A DNA stretch of 64,000 nt, taken from positions 25,022-89,021 of the forward strand of contig NZ_BJZT01000040.1 of NCBI RefSeq assembly GCF_007992175.1, given 5' to 3'. The notes below the pieces were generated by a model. The model was not told the origin of the DNA and did no database searches. It saw only the letters and a list, made by a program, of their open reading frames with translations. Position numbers and translations under genes: made by a program. This DNA comes from Methylobacterium haplocladii. Its GTDB lineage: Bacteria; Pseudomonadota; Alphaproteobacteria; Rhizobiales; Beijerinckiaceae. Below, piece by piece: positions 33,947-43,033 of this stretch (position 1 is its first letter; each line of letters opens with the position of its first letter).

Positions 33947-34306
33947 CTATTCGGCGGGCAATTCGGCCGGCTTGAGGCCCTTGGCGATGCCCTTGCCCGC
34001 GCCCTCGGCCGTCTTGCCGCGGGCCTCGTTGCGGGTGCGCGCGCCTTCGAGATCGGCCTCGAGGCTCTTCTGGGCCTCGGACGAGCGGGCGCGGATCGCG
34101 CGCTTCGGCTCGTCCTTGCCGACCGGCATGTAGGTGCCGCCGGGGCGGCGAGAGGTCTCGACGAAATCCGGCGCATCGACCTTCTTCGGCCCGTAGCCGG
34201 CTCCGACGAAGGCCTCCTTCATCGGATTCACGTCGCCGGAGCAGCCGGCGCTGCCCAGCACGGAGAGCGTCACGGCGAAAAGTCCGAAAAATCTAGGCGA
34301 AAGCAT
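33947..34306 (-). CDS. Small hypothetical lipoprotein
   Basis: The 119-residue protein begins with a lipoprotein signal (MLSPRFFGLFAVTLSVLGSAGC, lipobox cysteine at residue 22). A short charged, helical mature part follows (EAQKSLEADLEGARTRNEARG). No enzyme motif is visible and the family is not recognised. It is divergent from phaC across 125 bp. Confidence 0.65.
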   Translation of the reverse strand: MLSPRFFGLFAVTLSVLGSAGCSGDVNPMKEAFVGAGYGPKKVDAPDFVETSRRPGGTYMPVGKDEPKRAIRARSSEAQKSLEADLEGARTRNEARGKTAEGAGKGIAKGLKPAELPAE

Positions 34307-34431
34307 GGGGTTCGCGATCTGGACATTGTCCGGGGGACTGGCGACATGATCGGGTGAAGCGCTAATTTGTCCGAAACGAGGCCCATCGCCGCTCGGGTGT
34401 CCGAGAGGCGGGAGAGAGCCGATCAGGGAGG

Positions 34432-36243
34432 ATGCTACGCGTGTCGGACGTTCCGAAGCCGGTCCAACCGGATCTGGAGGCGATCTCCCGCAATGCCACG
34501 GCGCTCGCCGAGAGTTTCGGGCGCATGTCCGCGACCTATCTCACGCCGATGGAGGGCAAGGCGAACGGGCGCGGCAACGCCAACCCCTCCGACGAGATGA
34601 GCGACATCACCCGCACCCTCGGCAAGGTCGCCGAGACCTGGATGAGCGACCCGCAGAGGGCGATGGCGGCGCAGGCCAAGCTCTCCGAGGCCTTCATGTC
34701 CCTGTGGGGCTCGACCTGGAGCCGGATGCAGGGTGAGGCGCCGACACCCGCCATCGCCGCCGATCCGAAGGACAAGCGCTTCGCCGATCCGGAATGGACG
34801 ACGAACCCGGTCTTCGACTTCATCAAGCAGAGCTATCTCATCACGGCGCGCTGGGCCGAGGACCTCGTCGAGAACGCCGAGGGCATCGACACGCATACCC
34901 GCCACAAGGCCGAGTTCTACCTGCGCCAGATCCTGGCAGCCTACTCGCCCTCGAACTTCGTGATGACGAACCCCGAGCTCCTGCGGCACACGCTGGCGGA
35001 GAACGGCGAGAACCTCGTACGCGGGCTGAAGATGCTCGCCGAGGACATCGAGGCCGGGGGCGGCGAGCTTCGCGTGCGCCAGACCGACGTGACCGCGTTC
35101 AAGTTCGGCGAGGACGTCGCGGTGACGCCGGGCGAGGTCGTCTACCGCAACGACCTGATGGAGCTGATCCAGTACGCGCCGAAGACCGAGACGGTCCTCA
35201 AGCGCCCGTTCCTGATCGTCCCGCCTTGGATCAACAAGTTCTACATCCTTGATCTCAACCCCGCCAAAAGCCTGATCGGCTGGATGGTCTCGCAGGGGCT
35301 CACGGTCTTCGTGATCTCCTGGGTCAACCCGGACGAGCGACACCGCGACAAGGACTTCGAGTCCTACATGCGCGAGGGCATCGAGACCGCGATCGACCAG
35401 ATCGGCATCGCCACCGGCGAGACCGAGGTCTCGGCCGCCGGCTATTGCGTCGGCGGCACGCTGCTCGCTGTGACGATGGCGGCCCAGGCCGCCACCGGTA
35501 ACACCCGGATCAAGAGCACGACCTTCCTGACGACGCAGGTCGACTTCACCCATGCCGGCGACCTCAAGGTCTTCGCCGACGAGGAGCAGATCAAGGTCAT
35601 CGAGGAGCGCATGAAGGAGCGCGGCTACCTCGACGGCTCGCGCATGGCGAGCGCCTTCAACATGCTGCGACCGAGCGACCTGATCTGGAGCTACGTGGTC
35701 AACAACTACGTGAAGGGGAAGGCGCCGCTGCCCTTCGACCTGCTCTACTGGAACGCCGATTCCACGCGCATGCCCGAGGCGAACCACTCGTTCTACCTGC
35801 GCAACTGCTACCTCAACAACACGCTCGCCCAGGGCAAGATGGTGCTCGGCAACATCAAGCTCGACCTGAAGAAGGTGAAGGTGCCGATCTTCAACCTCGC
35901 GACCCGCGAAGATCACATCGCCCCCGCACTCTCGGTATTCGAGGGGTCGGGCAAGTTCGGCGGCAAGGTCGACTATGTGCTCGCAGGCTCGGGACACATC
36001 GCCGGCGTGGTCAACCCGCCGGGCAAGAAGGCGAAATACGGCTTCCGCACCGGCGGACCGGCGAAGGGCAAGTTCGAGGATTGGGTGCAGGCTGCGACCG
36101 AGCACGAGGGCTCGTGGTGGCCCTACTGGTTCAAGTGGCTGGAGGATCAGGCGCCCGAGCGCGTCCCCGCCCGCATCCCGGGCGAGGGCGCCCTGCCCTC
36201 CCTCGGCCCGGCGCCCGGAACCTATGTTCGGATGAAGTGCTGA
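34432..36243 (+). CDS. phaC: Class I poly(3-hydroxyalkanoate) synthase
   Basis: The 603-residue synthase polymerises hydroxyacyl-CoA into PHA on granules. The PhaC N-terminal domain runs to about 275 (SANPVFDF-type segment TNPVFDFIKQSYL). The alpha/beta hydrolase core follows, with the lipase-like box GYCVGG where Cys339 replaces serine. The aspartate lies in NLATREDHIAP and the histidine in GSGHIAGVVNPP. The sequence resembles the Methylobacterium PhaC throughout. The start could be ATG 34432 or GTG 34441; AGGGAGG abuts the first. phaA, phaB and phasin genes are not adjacent. Confidence 0.96.
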   Translation: MLRVSDVPKPVQPDLEAISRNATALAESFGRMSATYLTPMEGKANGRGNANPSDEMSDITRTLGKVAETWMSDPQRAMAAQAKLSEAFMSLWGSTWSRMQGEAPTPAIAADPKDKRFADPEWTTNPVFDFIKQSYLITARWAEDLVENAEGIDTHTRHKAEFYLRQILAAYSPSNFVMTNPELLRHTLAENGENLVRGLKMLAEDIEAGGGELRVRQTDVTAFKFGEDVAVTPGEVVYRNDLMELIQYAPKTETVLKRPFLIVPPWINKFYILDLNPAKSLIGWMVSQGLTVFVISWVNPDERHRDKDFESYMREGIETAIDQIGIATGETEVSAAGYCVGGTLLAVTMAAQAATGNTRIKSTTFLTTQVDFTHAGDLKVFADEEQIKVIEERMKERGYLDGSRMASAFNMLRPSDLIWSYVVNNYVKGKAPLPFDLLYWNADSTRMPEANHSFYLRNCYLNNTLAQGKMVLGNIKLDLKKVKVPIFNLATREDHIAPALSVFEGSGKFGGKVDYVLAGSGHIAGVVNPPGKKAKYGFRTGGPAKGKFEDWVQAATEHEGSWWPYWFKWLEDQAPERVPARIPGEGALPSLGPAPGTYVRMKC

Positions 36244-36252
36244 GAGGGGTCC

Positions 36253-36276
36253 GCCTCGGAGCCGATCATCCGAGGC
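36253..36276 (+). terminator. Hairpin after phaC
   Basis: GCCTCGGA and TCCGAGGC form a perfect 8-bp stem with an 8-nt loop starting 9 bp after the phaC stop. No U-run follows, so termination efficiency is uncertain. Confidence 0.45.
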
Positions 36277-36398
36277 GCGCTCCGATGACGAACCGCTAGC
36301 CTCGTCGGCGAGAAGCGTTCGCAGCCGTCGGTTGGGCTTCTGGCGCGGCGAAAGCGTTCCGCTCGGCTTCAGGAGCTCATCGCGACCCACGCCCTAGT

Positions 36399-36418
36399 CA
36401 TGTGCGTCAGCGCACATG
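36399..36418. promoter_or_regulatory. Inverted repeat upstream of ohr (outer site)
   Basis: CATGTGCG and CGCACATG are perfect 8-bp arms around TCAG. It is adjacent to the second palindrome at 36422-36437. The pair could be operator and hairpin, or two regulator sites. Confidence 0.4.
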
Positions 36419-36421
36419 TTC

Positions 36422-36437
36422 AGATTGTGCACAATCT
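36422..36437. promoter_or_regulatory. Perfect 16-bp palindrome upstream of ohr (candidate OhrR operator)
   Basis: AGATTGTGCACAATCT is perfectly self-complementary and lies about 75 bp before the ohr start. ohr genes are usually repressed by the MarR-family OhrR at A+T-rich palindromes with ATTGT-like halves. No ohrR gene is in the neighbourhood, so the link is inference. Confidence 0.55.
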
Positions 36438-36510
36438 ATGTAGGGTGGTGTGACTGGCCGCCGGCGTCTGACGACGACGCGGTCCTGACCGAACCCTCGA
36501 GGAATCCTGC

Positions 36511-36936
36511 ATGACCGTCGACGTAAAGTACCGCACCACCGCCTCCGCCACCGGCGGCCGCGATGGTTCGGCCAAGACCGAGGACGGCAGTTTCGAGGTG
36601 AAGCTCTCGACTCCGAAGGAACTCGGCGGCGCCGGCGGCCCGGGCGCCAACCCCGAGCAGCTCTTCGCGTCCGGCTACGCGGCCTGCTTCCTCGGAGCGT
36701 TGAAGGTCGCCGGCGCGCAGGCCAAGGCCAAGATCCCGGCCGACACCACCGTCACCGCCAAGGTCGGCATCGGCCCGCGCTCGGAAGGCGGCTTCGGCAT
36801 CACGGCCGACCTCACCATCACTCTGCCGGGGCTCGACAAGGCCGAAGCGCAGTCGCTCGTCGAAGCCGCACACCAGATCTGTCCGTACTCGAACGCGACG
36901 CGCGGGAATGTCGATGTCGGGCTGACGGTAGCCTGA
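36511..36936 (+). CDS. ohr: Organic hydroperoxide resistance protein (Ohr, OsmC superfamily)
   Basis: The 141-residue thiol peroxidase reduces organic and lipid hydroperoxides, using lipoylated proteins as reductant. Both redox cysteines are in context: the peroxidatic one in FASGYAACFLGAL and the resolving one in AHQICPYSNATRGN. The conserved GGAGGPGANPEQLF segment is present. It is cytoplasmic. The upstream palindromes suggest peroxide-responsive regulation. It is convergent with rlmE across 12 bp. Confidence 0.95.
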   Translation: MTVDVKYRTTASATGGRDGSAKTEDGSFEVKLSTPKELGGAGGPGANPEQLFASGYAACFLGALKVAGAQAKAKIPADTTVTAKVGIGPRSEGGFGITADLTITLPGLDKAEAQSLVEAAHQICPYSNATRGNVDVGLTVA

Positions 36937-36948
36937 GACGGCTCCGGA

Positions 36949-37653
36949 TTATTCCGTGGGCGGGGAGACCCGCCCGCGAAACCCCGTTGCCAACACGTAG
37001 AGCTCGCTCGAATCCGCGCGGCTGGCATTCGGCTTGACGTGGCGGACGCTGGCGAAGTCGCGCTTGAGGTCGGCGAGCAGGTCGCCCTCGGTGCCGCCCT
37101 GGAACACCTTGGCCAGGTATGCGCCGCCGGGCGCCAGGATATCGCGGGCGAACTCGGCTGCGACTTCGGCGAGGCCGATGATGCGCAGGTGGTCGGTCTT
37201 CTTATGGCCGGTGGTGTTGGCGGCCATGTCCGACAGGACGAGATCGGCCGGCCCGCCGAGCAGGTCGGTGAGCAGCCCCGGGGCGGTCGGGTCGAGGAAG
37301 TCGAGCATGATGAACTCGACGCCGGTCATCGGCTCGATTTCGAGCAGGTCGATGCCGACGACATAGCCTTCGGCCCCGATCTTCTTCGCGGCGACCTGCG
37401 ACCAGCCGCCGGGGGCGGCGCCGAGATCGACGATCTTCTGGCCCGGCTTCAGCAGGTTGAAACGCTCGTCGATCTCGATGAGCTTGAAGGCGGCACGCGA
37501 GCGGTAGCCCTCGCGCTTGGCCCGCGCCACATAGGGGTCGTTGAGCTGACGCTCCAGCCAGCGCTTCTGCGACAGGGTGCGCCCGCGCCCGGTCTTCACC
37601 CGCTGCTTCAGGTCGCCTCGCAGGCCCCCGCTGGCCCCGCGTCGGTCGGTCAT
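36949..37653 (-). CDS. rlmE: 23S rRNA (uridine-2552-2'-O)-methyltransferase
   Basis: The 234-residue RrmJ/FtsJ-type enzyme methylates U2552 of 23S rRNA in the A-site loop, late in 50S assembly. The SAM site VDLGAAPGGWSQVA follows a basic N-terminal extension (RVKTGRGRTLSQKRW). The K-D-K-E catalytic set is visible in RAAFKLIEID, LSDMAANTTGH, YLAKVFQGG and SELYVLATGF. ATG 37651-37653 is preferred; the frame continues far upstream only because the opposite strand is coding. It is divergent from an MFS gene. Confidence 0.95.
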   Translation of the reverse strand: MTDRRGASGGLRGDLKQRVKTGRGRTLSQKRWLERQLNDPYVARAKREGYRSRAAFKLIEIDERFNLLKPGQKIVDLGAAPGGWSQVAAKKIGAEGYVVGIDLLEIEPMTGVEFIMLDFLDPTAPGLLTDLLGGPADLVLSDMAANTTGHKKTDHLRIIGLAEVAAEFARDILAPGGAYLAKVFQGGTEGDLLADLKRDFASVRHVKPNASRADSSELYVLATGFRGRVSPPTE

Positions 37654-37785
37654 CCTCAGTCCTTCTCGTCTTCGGGCTGCGACGCCGCGTCCGCACGGGG
37701 CAGCCCTGCGGGGCGGGCGACCCGCCCGGCTCCCGCCATCGCTAAAGGCTACACCAGCAACGAGCCAACATCGCAAGGCGCGATC

Positions 37786-39060
37786 GTGACAGCACCCTTC
37801 CGGTCGATCCGGCCCGACCCCTCCCTCGAACCGACCCCGCGCCAGGCACGTGGCCCGGGCTTTCGCGAGTTCGTGGGGATCGTCGCGCTGATGATGGCGG
37901 TGACCGCGATCTCCATCGACAACCTGCTGCCGGCCTTCCCCGTCATCCAGGAGCGATTCTCGGTCGCGGACCCGAACCGGCTTCAGTTGCTGATTTACGT
38001 CTACATGGTCGGCTTCGGGCTGGGGCAGATCCTGTACGGGCCGCTCTCGGACTCCCTCGGGCGGCGCAAGGTGCTGCTTGTCAGCCTCGCGATCTACCTC
38101 GGGGCGACGGTGCTGGCGATGTTCAGCCCGTCGTTCGGTTGGCTGCTGGCTGCGCGCATCCTCCAGGGCATCGGCGCGGCCGGCGGGCGCGTTCTGTCGC
38201 TCGCCATCGTGCGCGACCGCTATGCCGGGCGCGCCATGGCGAGCGTGATGTCGTTGATCACCATGGTGTTTCTGATCGTGCCGATGCTGGCGCCGGCCCT
38301 TGGACAGGCCATGCTGCTGTTCGGTTCCTGGGTCTGGGTCTTCGTCTCGATGCTGGCGCTCGGCGGCATCCTGGCGGTCTGGTTCTCGATCCGGATGCCG
38401 GAGACGCTCCATCCGGAACACCGCCGCCCGCTCTCGCTCAAGGCCATGGGTCAGGCCCTGCGCCTGACGCTGAGGAGCCGCGCGACGCTGGGCTACGGCA
38501 CCGCACTCGGGCTGATGGTCGGCTGCATCATGGGCTATGTCGGCTCGGCCGAGCAGGTCTTCGATTCCGGGCTGTACCATCTCGGCGGCTGGTTTCCGGC
38601 GGCCTTCGCCCTGGTCGCCGGCGCCATGGGCGCCTCGACCCTGATCAATGCCCGCCTCGTCGAGCGGCTCGGCATGCACTGGCTGTCCCATGCCGGCCTG
38701 ATCGCCTTCGTCGCGGTGGCGCTCGTGCAGGTCGGCATCGGGCTCGTCTGGCAAGGGCACCCGCCGCTCTGGCTGTTTCTCACGGTGTTGAGCGCCAACC
38801 AGTTCCTGATCAGCTTCACCATGCCGAACTTCCAGGCGCTGGCGATGCAGCCCGTCGGCGAGGTCGCCGGCACCGCCTCGTCGTTCCTGGGCTTCTACAC
38901 GACGCTGCTCGGCGCGGCCTTCGGCACGGTCATCGGCCAGAGCTTCGACGGCACCGTACTGCCGGTGGGCGTCGGCTATGCCGGGCTTGGCTGTCTCTCG
39001 CTCGCCGTGGTGGCCTGGACCGAGCGCGGGCGGCTGTTTCGGGCCGGCATCTCGGGGTGA
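37786..39060 (+). CDS. Bcr/CflA-family MFS multidrug exporter
   Basis: The GTG start at 37786 follows AAGG-type sequence and gives 424 residues with 12 membrane segments. Family hallmarks are the first segment AVTAISIDNLLPAFPVIQ (acidic residue in TM1) and the antiporter motif LYGPLSDSLGRRKVLL between TM2 and TM3. TM4 follows with ARILQGIGAAGGRVLSLAIVRD. Members export chloramphenicol, bicyclomycin or sulfonamide-like drugs and sometimes amino acids by proton antiport. The actual substrate is unknown. It is divergent from rlmE with a 132-bp gap. Confidence 0.87.
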   Translation: MTAPFRSIRPDPSLEPTPRQARGPGFREFVGIVALMMAVTAISIDNLLPAFPVIQERFSVADPNRLQLLIYVYMVGFGLGQILYGPLSDSLGRRKVLLVSLAIYLGATVLAMFSPSFGWLLAARILQGIGAAGGRVLSLAIVRDRYAGRAMASVMSLITMVFLIVPMLAPALGQAMLLFGSWVWVFVSMLALGGILAVWFSIRMPETLHPEHRRPLSLKAMGQALRLTLRSRATLGYGTALGLMVGCIMGYVGSAEQVFDSGLYHLGGWFPAAFALVAGAMGASTLINARLVERLGMHWLSHAGLIAFVAVALVQVGIGLVWQGHPPLWLFLTVLSANQFLISFTMPNFQALAMQPVGEVAGTASSFLGFYTTLLGAAFGTVIGQSFDGTVLPVGVGYAGLGCLSLAVVAWTERGRLFRAGISG

Positions 39061-39142
39061 CGCAACGCAGCCCCGACCGTTCGTCCGTGGAACGCCCGCC
39101 GGCCGGCCCCATCTGAGCCGTCCGTCACATCAGGAAACATTC

Positions 39143-39820
39143 ATGCTTCGCTTCACCACGATCGCCCTCGCGGCCACGCTGTCGACAGCGGCCCTCGCGG
39201 CAGCCCAGCCCGAGCGGGTCCGCGGCACCATCGAGAGCGCCGACGGCACGACGCTGATCCTCAAGACCGACGACGGCCGCTCGACTACGGTCACGCTTGC
39301 GCCCGACACCAAGTACGCGTCGGTGGTCAAATCGAGCCTCGACCAGATCAAGGACGGCGTCTTCATCGGTACCGCCACCAAGGGCGACAACCCGCCGATC
39401 GCACTGGAAGTGGTGCTGTTTCCCCCAGCGATGCGCGGCACCGGCGAGGGCCACTACCCCTGGGACGAGATCCAGGACACCACCGTGGGCGATGCGCCGA
39501 AGGTGAAGAGCGCCATGACAAACGGCACCGTGAAGGCCACGACGGCCGGCGCGCCGAAGGTCAAGAGCGCCATGACCAACGGCACGGTCGCCAAGAGCGC
39601 CGGTGCGGGCGGCGTCACCACGCTCACCGTGAGCTACGGCGCGGACGGCTCCAAGACCATCGCCGTCCCGGCCTCGGCCCCGGTCGTGACCTTCGAGCCG
39701 GCCGACGCCGCGATCCTGAAGCCCGGCGCCAAGGCCTTCGTCATCGCCGGCAACGAAGACGGCAAGCTCAGCGCCAAGCGCGTCGCCGTCGGCAAGGACG
39801 GCCTGCGCCCGCCGATGTGA
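39143..39820 (+). CDS. Periplasmic hypothetical protein with internal 13-residue repeat
   Basis: The 225-residue protein has a signal peptide (cleavage after LAAA) and an OB-like opening (ERVRGTIESADGTTLILKT), which resembles DUF5666-type carrier domains. The stretch APKVKSAMTNGTV occurs twice, separated by KATTAG. The C-terminal half is a small beta-rich domain (VVTFEPADAAILKPGAKAFV). The family is not known to me with certainty. Similar metal-stress-induced periplasmic proteins exist, but no metal motif is visible. Confidence 0.65.
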   Translation: MLRFTTIALAATLSTAALAAAQPERVRGTIESADGTTLILKTDDGRSTTVTLAPDTKYASVVKSSLDQIKDGVFIGTATKGDNPPIALEVVLFPPAMRGTGEGHYPWDEIQDTTVGDAPKVKSAMTNGTVKATTAGAPKVKSAMTNGTVAKSAGAGGVTTLTVSYGADGSKTIAVPASAPVVTFEPADAAILKPGAKAFVIAGNEDGKLSAKRVAVGKDGLRPPM

Positions 39821-39908
39821 TCCGATGGGGACGGCCGAGGAGCCTTAACCGGGCCTTCAGCCGAACACCGGAAGCTCAGGCCCATCGCCAGCTTCCGGAG
39901 TTCCGCCC

Positions 39909-40421
39909 GTGACCGATCGTGCCCGCAATGGTGCGTTTCTCGCCGCCCGCCTGCTCATGGCCGCGGCGCTGCTGCCGACGGGGATCGCCCGGGCGCTCAA
40001 CGTCTCGGGCTTCGCGGTGACGCTTGCCGGCACAGGGCTGCCCATGCCGAACGCCGTCGCGACCGTCGCCGTGATCGTCCAAGTCTTCGGGCCGCTGGCC
40101 CTGATCCTCGGCGTGATGCCCCGGATCACCGGGCTCGCCATGGCCGGCTTCGTCGCGGTCTTTGCCGCCCTGCTGCACCCGTTCTGGGTGTTTTCCGGAT
40201 CGGCCGCCGTCACCGAGCGCGCCTTCCTGATGTCCGATCTCGGCCTCGCCGGCGCCTTCCTGATCTACGCCATGGCCGGCCCCGGCGCGTGGAGCTGGCA
40301 GAGCTGGCGCGCCGGCGAAGCCGCGCCGGTGCGGCCGCGCTCCAGCGGTGGAAAGGCCCCGTCGAAAAAGGCTCCGGTCAAGCGTTCGGGCGGCCGGGCA
40401 CCGCTGCGCGAGGCGGCGTGA
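39909..40421 (+). CDS. DoxX-family membrane protein
   Basis: The start is GTG 39909. The 170-residue product has four membrane segments in the DoxX arrangement (AARLLMAAALLPTGIARAL; VIVQVFGPLALILGVM; ITGLAMAGFVAVFAALLHPFW; LGLAGAFLIYAMAGPGAW). A basic, proline/serine-rich cytoplasmic tail follows. DoxX-like proteins are often subunits or partners of quinol-linked enzymes or act in redox stress, but the role here is unknown. Its last 44 bp overlap the 3' end of the convergent MFS gene. Confidence 0.8.
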   Translation: MTDRARNGAFLAARLLMAAALLPTGIARALNVSGFAVTLAGTGLPMPNAVATVAVIVQVFGPLALILGVMPRITGLAMAGFVAVFAALLHPFWVFSGSAAVTERAFLMSDLGLAGAFLIYAMAGPGAWSWQSWRAGEAAPVRPRSSGGKAPSKKAPVKRSGGRAPLREAA

Positions 40422-41850
40422 CCGGGGCGAGCGTCGCGGGTGAGCCGTCGGCGGGCTTCGTCATCAGGCTCCGCTGACCGGACACCTCCGCGCCCGCATC
40501 CGGAGCCAGCCTCAGGAAAGGCAGGAGCGCCGCGGCCGAGATCAGCGCCACGGTGAAGAAGGCCGGTGCGAAGTCCGCCGCCGCGATCCCCGCATGGCCG
40601 TGCCAGCTCGCCGAGGCTTCGAGCGCCAGGGCGCCGATGGTGACCCCGAGGCTGAGCGAGAGCTGCTGCGCCACGCTCGCCAGGCTCGTCGCCGCGCTCA
40701 TCTCGTGGCTGTCGAGATCGGCATAGGCGATGGCGTTCACGCAGGTGAACTGCAGGGAGCGCACGCAGCCCCCGAAGAGCAGCACCGACACGATCAGCCA
40801 GTGCGGCGTCTCCGTCGTGAACAGGCCGTTGGCCGCCAGAAAGGCCGATGCGATCAGCGCGTTGGTCAGCATCACCCGGCGAAAGCCGTAGCTGCGCAGG
40901 ATCCGCGGGCCGACGATCTTGATCAGCAGCGCTCCGGCGGCGGCGGCGAAGGTGATCAGCCCCGAGCGCAGCGGATCGAGCCCGAACCCGATCTGCAGCA
41001 TCAGCGGCAGCAGGAACGGGATCGCACCCGTGCCGATCCGAAACAGGCTGCCGCCGGTCACCGCCGCGCGAAACGTCGCGTGTCGCAGCAGATCGAGCCG
41101 GATCACCGGGTTGGCGACCTTTCGCGAATGCCGGAGGTAGGCCGCAACCATGACGACGCCCACCGCCATGCTGCCCCAGGAGATCCAGGCCGGCAGCAGG
41201 TGCTTTCCCGTCGAGGCGAGCCCGAGCATGAGCAGGGCGAGGCCCGCGCCGGACAGCAGGAAGCCGGCGACGTCGAGAGGCGGCCGCTCCGATTCCCGGA
41301 GGTTCTCGAAATGGATCGTGGCGAGGACGATCCCGGCCAGACCGATCGGGATGTTGATGAAGAAGATCCAGCGCCAGTCGAAATAGGTGGTGATGAAGCC
41401 TCCCAGCGGCGGCCCGAGCACCGGCCCGATCAGGGCGGGGATGGTCAGGTAGGCGAGCGCGCCGACGAGCTCCGATTTCGGCACGCTGCGCAGGATCACG
41501 AGGCGCCCCACCGGCACCATCATCGCCCCGCCCATCCCCTGCAGGAAGCGCGCGGCGACGAAGCCGGCGAGAGACCCCGATGCGGCGCAGGCGAGCGAGC
41601 CCGCCATGAACACGCAGAGCGCGGCGCGGAACACCGTGCGTGCCCCGTAGCGGTCGGCGGCCCAGCCGGAGACGGGAATGAAGATCGCGAGGCTGACGAG
41701 ATAGGAGGTCAGCGCGAGCTTCAGCGCGATCGGGTCCTCTCCGAGGCTGGCGGCGATGGCCGGCAGCGCCGTGGCGATCACCGTCGAATCGGTGTTCTCC
41801 ATGAAGAGCGCGGTGGCGACGACGAGGGGGACGATCTGGGCGGAACGCAT
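40378..41850 (-). CDS. DHA2-type (EmrB/QacA-like) MFS drug exporter
   Basis: ATG 41850 (MRSAQIVPLVV) is preferred to the upstream ATG 41904. The 490-residue product has 14 predicted membrane segments. MENTDSTVIATALPAIAASLG carries the TM1 acidic motif of DHA2 exporters. VSGWAADRYGARTVFR is motif A, and ALIGPVLGPPLGGFI is the antiporter motif C. It should extrude drugs or lipophilic ions using the proton gradient. It has no adjacent membrane-fusion (EmrA) gene. Its 3' end overlaps that of the convergent DoxX gene by 44 bp. Confidence 0.87.
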   Translation of the reverse strand: MRSAQIVPLVVATALFMENTDSTVIATALPAIAASLGEDPIALKLALTSYLVSLAIFIPVSGWAADRYGARTVFRAALCVFMAGSLACAASGSLAGFVAARFLQGMGGAMMVPVGRLVILRSVPKSELVGALAYLTIPALIGPVLGPPLGGFITTYFDWRWIFFINIPIGLAGIVLATIHFENLRESERPPLDVAGFLLSGAGLALLMLGLASTGKHLLPAWISWGSMAVGVVMVAAYLRHSRKVANPVIRLDLLRHATFRAAVTGGSLFRIGTGAIPFLLPLMLQIGFGLDPLRSGLITFAAAAGALLIKIVGPRILRSYGFRRVMLTNALIASAFLAANGLFTTETPHWLIVSVLLFGGCVRSLQFTCVNAIAYADLDSHEMSAATSLASVAQQLSLSLGVTIGALALEASASWHGHAGIAAADFAPAFFTVALISAAALLPFLRLAPDAGAEVSGQRSLMTKPADGSPATLAPVTPPRAAVPGRPNA

Positions 41851-42124
41851 CGGGGCGGGACATAGCGCTCGGCCGCCCGGCTTGCATGCCCCGCGAAAAG
41901 TCACGGGATGTTGTGGATGAAATTCGCGGTTCGACCGTGCCGCCGGAAGCGTGTCGGATCGGACACAGCGAGCGCCGCACGGCCCCCCGGATCACCCTCG
42001 ACCCTTTCGCGGCACCCCGGCGCGGCCTTAAGCTCGGCGGCAACAGGCGGTGACGCATGCAGGCTGCCGCAGCCTCCGCGTGCTCGTCCCGCGCGATCAA
42101 TCCACGACCCACGAAAGGGATCGG

Positions 42125-43012
42125 ATGCCCTCGAGGCTCGACAAGCCGCGATCGACGATGCGCCTTGCCTTTGCGGCAGCGTTGCTCGCATCCGTGGGCG
42201 GCTGCGGCGAAGTCGTGCTGACCGACGGCGGTTCCCTGTCGCGCCGCGACCGGCTCTCGGGCAGCGATGCGGTCGCCTCCGACGCGCGTCTCTACGCCGA
42301 CCAGGGCGCCCTGGCGCGGACCCGCACGGTCCGCATCATCCCGACCGCCTTCACCGGCAGCATCCCGGGGGGCGAACTGCTCACGCCGGAACAGCGCCGC
42401 CTGACCGCCAACGCCGCCGACCGCGCCATGTGCTACGAGCTGTCGCTCAAGTACGACGTGGTTTCGACGCCGGATGCCGATCTCACCGTGCGTTCGCGGG
42501 TGACACGGGTCGATCCGACAGACCTGCTCGGCGCCGGCTCGACCATCGGCCTTTCGGCGGCGATCTCGGTCGCGGGTCAGGTCGGCGTCGGCTTCGCCGA
42601 GAGCCTCGGCCGCGTCCCGGTCCCCCGGGTTCCGATCGGGCTCGGCAGCCTCACGGTGGAGGCCGAAGCGGTGGACCGGCACCGCAAGCAGCGCGCCGCG
42701 ATGATCTGGGGCGGGGCGGCCAACTCCTTCACCAGCCAGCCGCGTTTTTCGCGTGACAGCGACCCCTACGATCTCGCTGGAGAGTTCGGCCAGGATTTCG
42801 GCTTCTTCCTCGCCACCGGCAAGGACCCGTTCAAATCCGAACTCTTCATCCCGAACTGGAACCGCATCCGCGTGACCGTCCTCGGCGAAGCCCCCCTCGA
42901 TCCAGATTGCGCCGCCTACGGCCGGGCGCCGGGCATCGACGGCATCCTCACCGATTATATCGGCCTGCCGCCGGAATACGGCGACAAGGGTCCCGCCGGG
43001 CGCAGCGAGTGA
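42125..43012 (+). CDS. DUF3313-like lipoprotein
   Basis: ATG 42125 (alternative 42158) leads to a lipoprotein signal (RLAFAAALLASVGGC). The 295-residue product resembles DUF3313 lipoproteins: an early segment with LARTRTVRIIPTAFTG, a middle PDADLTVRSRVTRVDPT, a glycine/serine-rich stretch, and GSLTVEAEAVDRHRKQR. Function is unknown. Outer-membrane or periplasmic anchoring is inferred. The gene is monocistronic and divergent from the DHA2 exporter across 274 bp, in which I see nothing else. Confidence 0.62.
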   Translation: MPSRLDKPRSTMRLAFAAALLASVGGCGEVVLTDGGSLSRRDRLSGSDAVASDARLYADQGALARTRTVRIIPTAFTGSIPGGELLTPEQRRLTANAADRAMCYELSLKYDVVSTPDADLTVRSRVTRVDPTDLLGAGSTIGLSAAISVAGQVGVGFAESLGRVPVPRVPIGLGSLTVEAEAVDRHRKQRAAMIWGGAANSFTSQPRFSRDSDPYDLAGEFGQDFGFFLATGKDPFKSELFIPNWNRIRVTVLGEAPLDPDCAAYGRAPGIDGILTDYIGLPPEYGDKGPAGRSE

Positions 43013-43033
43013 ACAACTCCGCGTTCTGCCATC

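Noticed and set aside
33947..34357. Plus-strand frame opposite the small lipoprotein before phaC
   Set aside because: The minus-strand frame has a convincing lipoprotein signal; the plus-strand one has no start signal or recognisable sequence.
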